Shown here: positions 21,466 through 31,828 of the stretch, one piece after another
How positions within the stretch are numbered: the first letter of the stretch is position 1
Layout of the letters: each line of letters opens with the position of its first letter
Assembly (NCBI GenBank): GCA_011800805.1
Contig: MPNW01000457.1
Location: forward strand, 55,153-86,980
Origin: Hirudo medicinalis
Taxonomy: Eukaryota; Annelida; Clitellata; Hirudinida; Hirudinidae
Direction: 5' to 3'
Length of the DNA: 31,828 nt
Made by a program: the position numbers and the translations under genes
Notes under the pieces: generated by a model
The model's input: the letters and a program-made list of their open reading frames with translations, nothing else
Told to the model about the DNA's origin: nothing
Database searches by the model: none

Positions 21466-24400
21466 ATGGAAACAATCAACTGCCAAATCGAGAGGGAATA
21501 TTCGAGAGATTATGCCCATATTCGGAAGCACCAACCAGAGAATAATTACTTATTTATCAACAAAATTCAAAACACTTCTAGACCCACGGTTAGAGGCATA
21601 GGAAAAATTGACACTTCGATCGCTAACTCTGCAGGAAACGAGGAAAAAATTTACGAGGAAATCCCAGACAAAAAAGGCTTTAAATGTTCAAGATGTTCAC
21701 TTTTAGTCTCCATTTTGCAATTTGGAATTATCGTAGTCTGTATGGCTCTCCTCAGCATCTACATCTACAAGATGGAAATGTTGCAAAAAGAAATTTTATT
21801 GCTAAACCCTCTTGTCGGAAGGTGTGCTGGAGTCAATTATGATCTTTGTGAACTCCTTACATTTAAGGTAAAAAAAGTTCACTTAACAGAATGCACATTG
21901 TATTTATTTAACTGTTGTAATTAAATATTAAATTTTAGAAATATTTTGTAGGAATTGAATGAAGCTGGTAAGTTCGAGGACATGAACATCAAAGTTCAAA
22001 ATGCTGATAAAAGTCGCATGCTTTTTGCAGAAAATATTAGCTGTTCAGTCCAATTTGTGCTGCAAGAAATTCCTCACGAAGATCTCAAGGAACCCAGTTG
22101 GCAACATTTGTCTAATAATAATATCCGTTTGCACGAACATGTTTATCAATTTAATATTACTTATCACATAACACATTACATTACATCACGTGGTCCTTTA
22201 GTTTGTGACCGAAACAAATAAATCGAAGGCGATTGAAGTTAATGCATTTACTAATTCATTAATTTGATATTTGTTATACAATTATCAATAATATCTGCCG
22301 TAATCGTTGTTGAACCACATCTAACCATGTCATTAATAATGTCATTAATAATGTCATAATAGCTGACATAATTGCGTTTACCTATAATTTTATTTAAAGC
22401 CTTATTTAAAGTGCCGAAAGCATCCATGACAGAATGTAAAAGGCACTATGGCAATCAAATCAATCAGTCCTACAGTCGAACGAGCTGGATTTAAAACCAA
22501 ATGTTAATGAAGGGAAGGTTAAAGAGATGAGTTTTAAGGTTATTTTTGAACAATGTCAATGTCTCAGACGATCTGACATGAGACGGAAGATCATTCCACG
22601 TCCGCGGTCCACATGCATGGAAGGATCTGTCTCCGTAGTGCACACGGCGGATCCTTGGGATGATAAAATTAATGGTGTCAGACGAGCGGAGCGCCTTGAT
22701 CCTTCCTTGTTGAGAGGCCGTTGTAGTGAGGAGTTCGTGTAGGTATTGGGGAGACCGATGAGTGTGAGCTTTGTAGACCAGGAGAGCTATCTTGTAAGGT
22801 ATTCGTTTTGTGATGGGGAGCCAGTGGAGATCATCCAATAATGGTGACAAATGATCAGTGAGCCGGGCGTTAAAGATGAGCTTAGCTGCTGTATTCAAGA
22901 CCACCTGAAGTTTATGTAAGGCCCATTTGCTGGAGCCATGCAGGACTGAATTAAAGTAGTCCAGTTTTGTCAAGACAACAAGGCTGGATCACAAGGGCTG
23001 TAAGGACTTCACGAGGCACAGAATGTCGTGCCTCCCTTAGGACACGGAGAGTAGAGAAACAAGCTGCAGCACCGAGGTTTCTCACCACCGCCGATGGGGT
23101 GATACCAACTCCCGACAATTGAACTGGTGGGATGGGCATGCTTCGTGAAGCAGGATGAAACCAAATGGCCTCCGTCTTGCCTCCATTCAATCTGAGTCGG
23201 TCCGAAGAAGTCCAGGACGCGACATCACTGAAGCACTCAGCCATGCGAAGAGCAAGACGAGGCATATTGTATGACTCACAGAATGCATATATTAATTAAT
23301 TAATATATTATCATTAGCCTCAATACAATAATTAGCCACACACAACCATGTTTGGTTGTGCAAACTGACCACTCACATAAATGGTAGGATTACTGGGCAT
23401 CAAATTTCTTCAATTTTTTCAATAAGTTATTTTAATCACCCGAGTTAAGAAAGTTATTTGAATGAAAGAAACACATGCACTTTGCGGAAGATTATTCACT
23501 AAATCTTCATTATTTACATCACATTATTATTTCATTATTAGACTTTTGATTCAAATAACTTGGTTATAAATTTAATGGCGCTACATAAATGCTTTCAGTT
23601 TTGCTTTGATTGAGAAGTGAATTCCGTTTAATGAATGTGAGGACTTGTGATGAACATTTTTAGAGGTTCTCTGAACTGATCCAACCTTATTTTGATTCTA
23701 AAATTCACTAAAATTGAATTTAAAATTGTGGTTCTTCAAGTAAAACTAACCGATCAAAGTTGCAAGCAGAAGCACACCCTGTCCTCGAGTAATGACAACT
23801 ATTAGCGTCGCTTTAGGACTAGGACCGAACAATTATTCGTTTGTATATTTTTTGCAACAATTATGCAATTATTACAGTAAGCCTCTCAAAATCATATATT
23901 TTTTTAGAGCCTTTTCCCGGCAAAATGTCTTCAAATTTGACAATGTACTTCTGAGAATTGTAATCCTCGTACTCGTTTGAACTTTTACTTTGTAACAGTT
24001 CTTTGAATTCTAAATATTCTTGAATTGAAAGTGCAAAAAGTAATTATCAGATTACTAATCAGTACATGGCTGGAACTAAATAATCCGAGAAGTTATCCAC
24101 AAGCCAGGAGATTTATTGGAGCATTTATAGAGAGCAACTTGTAGGACTTTGCATTTTTGAAAGTAAATTAAAATGGGACCACCATGTTCGGTCGACAAAG
24201 TGCGTGGCATAATTAACTGCCATGGTGCAACAAATTTCAGCAGATAAAATATGCAATAAACTACTAATGAATTAATTGACTTACAATTACATTGTAAATG
24301 TCACGTGTGTAACCAGTGTTATTGTTAGTGTTGTGCGTCATAAATCAGGTTTAACGCCTTTTATTGAATCTATGATTTTCCGAACGTTTTTGGTGCTAAT

Positions 24401-25150
24401 TTCATTAATTCACGTCCACAAATTGTATGGAATTAAAGAATGGTCCTCACATGGCTCGTAACGACTGAATAGTAATTTCAGATTACAGTCACCAAATCAT
24501 CAAAGGATGGTCTAAGAGGTCCAAAAAGTACAAATCCAACCAACTTTGCATTGAACCAAATTCCAATTATTCTCATTTTGCAGTGGGAAATTTCAATTTG
24601 TAAACTTTATTTATTTTCAATAATCATCACACATTTCATTAACAATTCATTTCTTCCATCAGGTAAGTGAGAAATTATGAAAAGATCAATTTTTAAACCG
24701 ATAAATGTATTTATATACTAAAATTTCAATTATTTACCGTTAACTAATTTTAATTGTTAAAAAAAAACACAATAATAAATGTGTAATCTCCTTAAATGAC
24801 GTGTCCAGGTGAATGAGAAAGGCACGTATTTCTTCATCAGCCAACTCAGTTTTTTTGCCGATGATGAATTGTTGAAGAAAGAATTCAAAAAACACCTGTT
24901 TGTCGGGCAGAAAGTTCTCTCCAATGATTATCAACTGATGCAACAATCCAGTTTGGTCAGTGTTCCTCAGTTAGAAGAAGGTCAACCTATGCCAGGGTGT
25001 GGAGAGAATAGAGGATCACTCCACGTTTCAACGCTTTCTGGAATTATTGCACTGGAAGCAAGAGAAATTATGTCGATCTACGCTACTCCTGTGAACTGGC
25101 TATGTCGGCAGAATGATGCCTCATTTTTTGGAGTTTACAGAATTGGTTAG
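21466..25150 (+). CDS. TNF-superfamily ligand C, five exons
   Basis: Type II membrane TNF ligand, the third member of the array. Proposed exons are 21466-21867, 21952-21967, 22031-22109, 24489-24582 and 24809-25150, giving 310 residues. The cytoplasmic tail (1-77) contains LFINKI and the tyrosine motif YEEIP at 63-67. The membrane segment is about 78-101 (IIVVCMALLSIYIY), then KMEMLQKE as in TNF-B. The stalk holds two Cys and an NIS glycosylation site at 141. The TNF homology domain begins at CSVQFVLQ (144), continues through IIKGWS and ends with FFGVYRIG. Exon 5 is nearly the same as that of TNF-A. Exon 3 ends at a weak donor (TT/GTCTAA), chosen because it gives the phase 2 required by exon 4; this is the least certain junction. 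Intron 2 is 63 nt and open in frame. Intron 3 contains a LINE fragment. Confidence 0.85.
21952..21967 (+). other. 16-nt microexon of TNF-C
   Basis: Lies between TATTTTGTAG and GTAAGT and encodes ELNEA plus one base. It matches the TNF-B microexon in length and phase. Confidence 0.7.
22327..22360. repeat. 12-bp short tandem repeat
   Basis: ATGTCATTAATA is present twice, followed by a third shortened copy, inside TNF-C intron 3 next to the LINE fragment. Confidence 0.7.
22385..23275 (-). mobile_element. 5'-truncated L2-like LINE fragment in TNF-C intron 3
   Basis: The minus strand encodes the C-terminal part of a LINE reverse transcriptase in two frames. The upstream block (23265-22951) has WTSSDRLRLNGGKTEAIWF, the segment after the catalytic palm motif. 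The downstream block (22973-22491) has KLDYFNSVLHG, LHKLQVVLNTAAKLIF, DHLSPLLDDLHWLPI, then GDRSFHACGPRTWNDLP and FKNNLKTHLF. This order is typical of L2/CR1-group elements. A frameshift near 22960 joins the two, and the 5' part of the element is absent, so it is inactive. Its 3' tail probably includes the TTTAAATAA repeats around 22390-22412. It lies antisense to TNF-C. Confidence 0.8.
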
Positions 25151-25260
25151 ATCCGGATTTAACAGTAATCGGACTTCATATGTACTTTGATGGAAGTTCC
25201 AAGCAATCGAGAACTGATTTACGTTTCACATTACATTGCTGCGATGTAAAATAATTTCAT

Positions 25261-25266
25261 ATTAAA
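25261..25266 (+). other. Poly(A) signal of TNF-C
   Basis: ATTAAA, the commonest variant signal, 111 bases after the TNF-C stop codon. Confidence 0.35.
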
Positions 25267-26237
25267 TTGTCATCATCATGGGTCCCACAACGTTTCCTCC
25301 TGTAACGCATTGGTTAAAAGTCAATTGCACAAGAAAGCGATAAGGATTGTGACTCAACCTCAGCAGAATTCTCGTGAATGATCATCGCTTATCGATAATA
25401 CCATCAACCACTATGCAAACATTCGTGCACATTTGAAGTGGAGTCTTGTTGTCCTTGAACATCGCAATTAAAATTTAAGCAAATAATTGTGCCTATTTAT
25501 AATTGTGTCTTTTCGCTGATGGACTTGATTTTAAGCATTCAAATGTGCTTGGAACCAATGTTTATTTGTTGAAACTTCTTTGTCACTGTCACTGTCACGC
25601 GACGTGATGACATCCTCATAAAATCGTCCCACAAAATTATCTTCTACTCAGGTTTTTAATTGGCCACAATTAAATTAATTAGATAAAGACAATGCAAATA
25701 TTTTATGCTCAACTTTACCGACGTCAAAATGGAAATGAACACGTTTTTAAGGCAGAAGTCAAAGTTCTTTCACTGAAACCTGGCGATTGATTTGATAGTT
25801 CACCTGTGTGTTTTATTTTCATTTTTAGCCATTAAAGTTGTGTTGTTCATTTCAAATGAACATGATGTGTTTGTGCAATATCGATTAGAAAAAAACAAAC
25901 AAATTTTTAAAATAAATTACTTTAAAGCAAACACTGTCATTTCATGAATTCATTAAAACTCCATGTGGAATAACTGGAGACTTTTAGCAAAATTAAATTG
26001 AAGATCATCCGCCATCATAATCATCACCATGAAATTTGCATCGCATTAATAATTAATATATTAATAATTAATTCGTGTTTTTAAGAAGTGAAGAAACTAA
26101 AATGTTGAAGATCGAAAAAGAATTATAGCAAAAGCGTTCCAAATTAATTCATTTTTTCATAAATATTTCAATTCACTCGCAAGATGGAACCCTAGAAAAA
26201 AGTGTTCAAATAAATGTGTTCATGATAACAATAACAA
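25267..26237. other. Intergenic, no gene recognised
   Basis: AT-rich DNA with no coding or RNA-gene signal. A short palindromic AT stretch (TTAATAATTAATATTAATAA) lies near 26045. Confidence 0.45.
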
Positions 26238-26425
<188 letters not shown>

Positions 26426-26729
26426 ATTATTAATTGTGAATAATGTGAAATAATCAAAATAAATGGTTTACAGAAATTAAAGCCAAAAAATACAAGTTAA
26501 AAACTAAAGATGTTTCTGACAAATTTTCTACCGCATAATTTCCAAGCACCTCTTTATCGACATCGACGGATAACTTACTTCAATGACCGTAAAGGATTTC
26601 AAGAGACAAGAGTAGAACCATAATCATCGCTATCATCGCCATCTTCAACATCGCCGTCGTCATCTTCACATCGAGAGGAAAATAGGCGCTTTCTGATTTA
26701 TTACGTCCGAATGTTGAGACACGCTTATA

Positions 26730-26757
26730 ACGCGCGCGCACACACACACACACGCAC
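26730..26757. repeat. CG/CA dinucleotide tract
   Basis: A short alternating purine-pyrimidine tract, CGCGCGCG followed by CACACA units. Confidence 0.85.
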
Positions 26758-27469
26758 AAACCGACAAATCGCGTGCATCCATAAAGTCTCCCTCTCACAA
26801 AAACATTGGGAGCGTCCCATAATTTCCATGTAACTCGTTGAGCACGATAAATAAATAAATATAAATATATCAATATTTCAAATTATCTTCATAATTTATT
26901 GCAAACAAATCCTCTGAGATTCGAAACGTTTCGAACGATAAAACTTGTGCATTGAGTGAATTTACGTTCGAGGTCTGCCAGGAAATGAATGCAGCAGGGA
27001 GACAAACTATTTCGTTTAAACTCACGTATAAATATAATATAAATATAATCACCACGTCAGACCAAGGAGAGTTAAGGACCAGTTTTAAAATTTCAACTTT
27101 AAAAATGGTTGAATGTAAATTGTTGTCTCCAAAGAGGAAGAATTGATGAAAGAAAATTATTAAATAAGGAAGATTGCTACTCGATTGAACTCAATCAATC
27201 CAGAACTGTCGCCTTTAATTAATCAAGGTTTCCTCGTGAATTAAAAGAATTGGCGCCAAAATAGCAGACGGTTCCACGAACCTTACAATTCATCAGCAGA
27301 GTAAGAGACGATAAATGAAGGAACAGCTCTGAAAGTAATCCACTTACAATTACAAATAATTCAACTTCTACTGGGCAATTATGATAACGATCCCAAAGGA
27401 ATGCCGCTACCCCGAGAACGAGAAAGACTGGATAATGGAATGTCATCATTTATCCTTGTTAATCACCAT

Positions 27470-27580
27470 CGTCGTCATCATCATCATCATCATCATCATC
27501 ATCACGAGTCGCAGTTGTCGAAAAGATGAAACATTGGTTCCAACTTCATCATCGTCGTCGTCATCATCGATGTTTGCAAT
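27470..27580. repeat. CAT/CGT-rich microsatellite
   Basis: An uninterrupted CAT run at about 27476-27503, followed by a second shorter CAT/CGT run near 27547-27570. Confidence 0.85.
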
Positions 27581-27754
27581 TTAGTTGCATTGGGGAATCG
27601 TTTTCTGCTTTAATTGATCGGAAGGTTGACTTGAAGTTCAGCATTTAACGAAGCACACGCATCCTTCCAACTCTCCGAAGAAAGCAAGAAATTCAAACTG
27701 AAAATTAAATGACTTTTCTTAATTAAACATAAAGCAATATTTCCAGAACTTAAC

Positions 27755-27865
27755 AACAACATCACCATCACCATCAGCATCATCGTCACTATCATCATCA
27801 CCATTACCATCATAATCATCATCATCAGCACCACCATAGTCGACATCATCATCATCATCCACGCA
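27755..27865. repeat. CAT/CAC-rich microsatellite
   Basis: Imperfect CAT, CAC and CAG triplets fill this stretch. The translations are His- or Met-rich and carry no domain. Confidence 0.85.
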
Positions 27866-28260
27866 ACGACGTCGACTGCACGTTCAACAGGCTCTCCTCC
27901 GATGCACCAGTGATGTTCCTTCATGGTGCTTGTCTCTTGCTCAGGAGGGAAAATATTCAACCATTAACTTCAATTTTCCCTCCTCCACCAGGAAACGGAC
28001 GTGGAAATCATCAGCATCATCATCTTTTTCTTCTTCTTCTTCCTCTGAGGTTATGATGACGATAGTACGAGTGTAAGTGTCTACATATTATTAAATAAGT
28101 CTACGTTCAACGCGTTAAGTTTAAAATTGGTGGATTTTGGATGGAAGTTAATTGCGTAAATGTCAGCTCCAATCAGCAGCCTGGATGGAGCAGGTGACGT
28201 AGGAATGTGATAAAGACTTCCGTGTTATTGTTGTCGTGCTGCCGACACTCACGGGAGCGG

Positions 28261-28385
28261 TTTAAAAGTGGATCCCCACTCAACAGTTGTCTCCAGACGA
28301 GCTCTTGCTCCAGCAGCGATTGTTTTACGTTGCTCTCGGTTCTTGCTGGATTTAAACCTGGAAATACCTTCTCGAATTTGTACAG
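28261..28385 (+). promoter_or_regulatory. Possible TATA promoter and non-coding first exon
   Basis: TTTAAAAG at 28261-28268 is followed by an initiator-like ACAGTT at 28283 and ends with a near-consensus donor, ACAG/GTGAGA, at 28385. Upstream are CCAAT (28169) and a CRE-like TGACGT (28195). The interval between initiator and donor has no ATG, as expected of a 5' untranslated exon. No coding exon follows in the window, so any gene would continue beyond 31828. This is inference from motif order only. Confidence 0.3.
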
Positions 28386-29301
28386 GTGAGACCTGGATTG
28401 TGTCTTCTCGTGTCAAATCATCTTGTGGCAAACTAGAATTTGAGAACTGGTAATTTTTAGCCGTACAATTTTCTTTATTTTATCATTAAATTAATTGATT
28501 TGAATTTGAAATAAATTGAATTTTTTAACGAATGAATCAATCCTTGGGTGGCCATTGAGGGCGTTTGAATGTTTTCCAGACGCATTAAACCTGTCATTTT
28601 GAGAGCCAGCAGACATTCATTAGGTCCGTTGACATGATGTCATTTCCAATGAGAAAGCATTGACGTGTTGTCATGACACCCCGGGAAATTCGGATGTTGT
28701 CATTCTTGGCTCCTTCAATCATTAGCAACTTTTCCAGTTTTTCCTCGAATCATTTCAATATATTTTCCATTAACTACGATGATTCATGATTGCACTTCCT
28801 CAGCCTATTTTAAGGAATTATATGTCGGGGAATTTCACATCCAGATAAATATAGACGTTATTCGTGAATAATTAAGTAGATTGCCAAACATTTGTACGTT
28901 GAAATTTGCGGTAATGGAGAAGCGGCCTTTGATAGCATGCTATCGTTAATCATCACCCATTATCATTCATCATCATCGTCGTTGTCGTCATCACCATCGT
29001 CGTCACTCAACGCCAGCACCAATCATCATCGCACATGTCACCTTATCACTCCATTATATCTGGGAAGCTGTCCATAATTTATCGGAGCGGTTGATAACGA
29101 GGAAAGGATGTTGTGAATAATTTCAAAGTAACATTTCGAATATTAGATTATCACTTACAAAATTATTTTAACATTCCTATTGAATTTATGAAATTTGCAG
29201 AGCTGCCAACACATCACCAACGACAACTAAAACGTTGAATGTGACGAATAATAAAGAAGCAATATTTTAATAATACAGTAATTTAGTGAAAGAGTGTCCT
29301 G

Positions 29302-29339
29302 TAGCGCCAGTCACGCACATTTGTCGCACAGTGGCGCTA
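29302..29339. repeat. 8-bp perfect inverted repeat
   Basis: TAGCGCCA and TGGCGCTA form two arms around a 22-base loop in otherwise AT-rich DNA. It could be a small hairpin or the remains of an insertion. Confidence 0.6.
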
Positions 29340-30038
29340 GGGAGCATTAGCTCCACTAAATGGTAACATTTCGTGCTCATTCGAAGGTTAACGCTCTTGG
29401 ATTATCCACTTTCTCTCTCATGTTTATTACATTTATTAACTTTAATTATTAATAACAATTACATTTAACAATTAAGAATAATATCATTATTATTATAAAT
29501 TATTATTAAATAATAATTAATATCAATAATTCTACTCTGAAGCCTGACTAAAATGGTTAGCTGACATTTACTTGAGTTAGAATTTACAACGCATTCATTC
29601 CACAAACGAAATAAAGGTAAACCTTCTTAATACAAAAATCTTTTTCTAAAACTCTGCAGACACAGGAAGCCTGCCATGTAAGCGGCTTGGCAACGATGGG
29701 TTGAATGCAAATGGAAATAAAGAGTTTCATGAAAATCTTTTTCGATGAGATAATATTTTCGTATCTTCTTCAATTTCTTCTTTCTGCGACATTTTGTTTG
29801 TGACCAAAATATATTTTCTCTCACTAATTGTCTGCTGCTTTCTGTTAGGTCCTTCGTGTGGCTTCTTGTCCGCATTCATTCCTTCATTTTTAAAATGATT
29901 ATTTATGTTTAAATGTGAATTTTCATTGCGAATGAGACTGACGGATTTCCATTTCACAAATTTCGCTTGAAACGTTTATATTTCCTTTGCAAATGGAGTT
30001 GTCCGGGTATTTTAAATTCTCTCTTCACGACATCGTAA

Positions 30039-30102
30039 CAATGCACCAACATCATCAACTTCATCTCCATCAATGCACCAACATCATCAACTTCATCTCC
30101 AT
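30039..30102. repeat. 32-bp tandem duplication
   Basis: A 32-bp unit beginning CAATGCACCAACATCATC occurs twice with no difference, and a third copy starts (CAATGCATCAGCA) and then diverges. Confidence 0.9.
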
Positions 30103-31578
30103 CAATGCATCAGCACAATTAAACTTGTGTTAAATATTTAATCATTTCCAATCACAATCAGTCTTCGAATGAAACATTGTTATTCGATTCCATCCATCAC
30201 TTGGAGTGACTCCCAGGAACTGTATGCACCGTTCTATTTGCATCTGCCTGGAAATCACTGAAATCCTTGGATTTTACAAATTAACCATTTAATGATGATA
30301 ATTTCAGATAAAAAAATCAATTGCTCGTCTATTTATTTTTATTTATTTATATATATTATATGCTTTTTATTAGTATACTTACTATATTTAGTTCTGTTGT
30401 TGTTGTTGTCCTCTCGATTCCTCCAACAACTAAGAACTTGCAATGACAACAGCAATAATTGATCAAAAGCTGTTCATTTTCAACTTTTTTAAACCACTGA
30501 AGCTTTAGAAAGGAAGCCTCTTGCAACTCGTGTTTTCAACATTCCGCTTGCCTCAATTTCCAGCTCGTCAAAAATGACTTTGGAATCCTCTTGGGTGGTC
30601 GGTTGGGAACTTTTGTTTTCATGCGTTTATTATTATGATTGATGACGGTCGAGGTGTTTTTTGTCTTCAGTGTGTCATGATCGTTGAATCCCAGATGTTG
30701 ATGATGAGTTCTTGACTTGGACAAACATACTTTGTTTCTGTTCATCAAACTACGAAATGTAATCTCTACCTTATGTTCCTGCCCTTGATGGACCTATTCG
30801 TGGATTTTATGAGACATTTAATCGTGTACTTAAGTTACGTACAAACTAAGTTACATAAAAAAACCTTTTGACGAGAACGTTTTTTTTTTTTGAAAGTTTC
30901 TTTCTAAAAACCTGCTCATATTTAGGAGTTTTGTTTGGTTGGATGTTCTCCAAAATACGTTCTCGCCAAAATGTTCTGCAGTTTATGTGTAAATGTTCAT
31001 GGTTTTTAGAAAGAAACTGTTTCCTTCTGCTCATTCGTAATGCTTTTTTTCTACCAACCCTGCCAAGTTTGAGTCAAAAAGGTGAATGAGGATCGTTTAA
31101 TGAAGCGTGGTTCCTTTCCAAATGGAATTTATGAGAGCCATTTTTCCAACAGAGCCTATCAACATTTACACATATTTTCCCCACTTTTTAAGTGTTCAAA
31201 TTATCCCAAAGGGATGTGCAGGCACTATAACGTAATTAGCTGTAACTGAGGATATGAAAAACATCTCTGACCTTCAGAGAATGCGAATAAAATTGCGAGA
31301 AAACTGGGATTCAATCAATTCTTGCTTTCACAAGGATATGCAAATATATTCGTTGGCGCCAGGACCACACCTGTCTTTCAATTGCTGATGGTCCACTTCC
31401 ACTTCCACTTGACATTTGACTTTCTTTCTTTTTCCAATCTATCCACCTTCCAATCACATTTGAAATTTGAACCATTTTCAAATCATCCATCGTGCTGATC
31501 CATCAAAGTTTCTGACATTTCAAAATTGACAGAAAGTTCGAGTGATTCGATGATTTCATTTTGTTGCTGTCAGTTCTT

Positions 31579-31828
31579 CATCCACATTTGTTGTTCATCC
31601 ACATTTGTTGTTCATCCACATTTGTTGTTCATCCACATTTGTTGTTCATCCACATTTGTTGTTTCCATCCACATTTGTTGTTTCCATCCACATTTGTTGT
31701 TCATCCACATTTGTTGTTCATCCACATTTGTTGTTTCCATCCACATTTGTTGTTCATCCACATTTGTTGTTCATCCACATTTGTTGTTTCCATCCACATT
31801 TGTTGTTCATCCACATTTGTTGTTTCCA
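31579..31828. repeat. 17/19-bp minisatellite, runs off the edge
   Basis: Fourteen head-to-tail copies of CATCCACATTTGTTGTT, with five copies extended by TC to 19 bp. By my reading the order is A A A A B B A A B A A B A B, where A is 17 and B is 19 bp. The core shows no substitutions. The array continues beyond the window. Confidence 0.95.

Larger units (their letters stand above)
28386..31578. other. Non-coding stretch, no gene recognised
   Basis: No exon with a recognisable family motif on either strand. It contains a CAT/CGT cluster at about 28965-29012, a small inverted repeat near 29302 and a 32-bp tandem duplication near 30039. It would be intronic if the putative first exon at 28261 is real. 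Confidence 0.45.

Noticed and set aside
21955..22221. A single continuous exon in TNF-C from the microexon through 22221
   Set aside because: It includes a good donor/acceptor pair (GTAAGT...TTTTTGCAG) matching the paralogues, and the tail beyond 22109 has no counterpart in TNF-A or TNF-B. Kept only as a possible retained-intron form.
22527..22742. Plus-strand open frame in TNF-C intron 3
   Set aside because: Antisense shadow of the LINE reverse-transcriptase fragment.
31579..31828. CRISPR-like regular repeat
   Set aside because: There are no spacers, the units are directly adjacent and the genome is eukaryotic; it is a minisatellite.

Overview
The window is nuclear DNA of an invertebrate animal. 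It has split genes with GT-AG introns (many only 63-100 bases), AAUAAA-type poly(A) signals, AT-rich non-coding DNA, trinucleotide microsatellites and decayed non-LTR retrotransposons. The families present (TNF ligand, SAMTOR, F-box/LRR, a U1A/U2B''-type protein) are metazoan. I could not fix the phylum. All exon models were derived by eye from reading frame, splice-site phase and comparison between paralogues; no transcript data were available.

Layout. Positions 1-2109 hold nothing I recognise. An F-box/leucine-rich-repeat gene lies on the minus strand (2181-4373, four exons). It is divergent from a SAMTOR (BMT2) S-adenosylmethionine sensor gene on the plus strand (4935-6460), 561 bp apart; the SAMTOR model needs an 11-nt microexon. 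AT-rich and GAT/TA microsatellite DNA follows (about 7030-8011).

The core of the window is a tandem array of three type II TNF-superfamily ligand genes on the plus strand, here called TNF-A (8041-13932), TNF-B (17949-19952) and TNF-C (21466-25150). Each has the same five-exon plan: cytoplasmic tail plus transmembrane segment, a 16- or 22-nt microexon, then three exons that together encode the TNF homology domain. An intronless gene for an SNF (U1A/U2B'')-type spliceosomal RNA-binding protein sits on the minus strand between TNF-A and TNF-B. The last exons of TNF-A and TNF-C are far more alike than the rest of the genes, which suggests gene conversion. TNF-C intron 3 and TNF-A intron 4 contain LINE fragments, and a third LINE relic lies between TNF-A and the SNF gene.

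From 25267 to the end I find no protein-coding exon. This part holds a pure TAG/GTA microsatellite of about 62 units, several CAT-rich clusters, a possible TATA promoter with a non-coding first exon (about 28261-28385) whose gene would lie beyond the window, and a 17/19-bp minisatellite running off the right edge.

The three TNF ligands should be cell-surface trimeric signals acting through TNF receptors. SAMTOR should couple methionine/SAM status to mTORC1. The F-box protein should be an SCF ubiquitin-ligase substrate adaptor. SNF should act in U1/U2 snRNPs. Apart from the TNF array, no shared pathway is evident.
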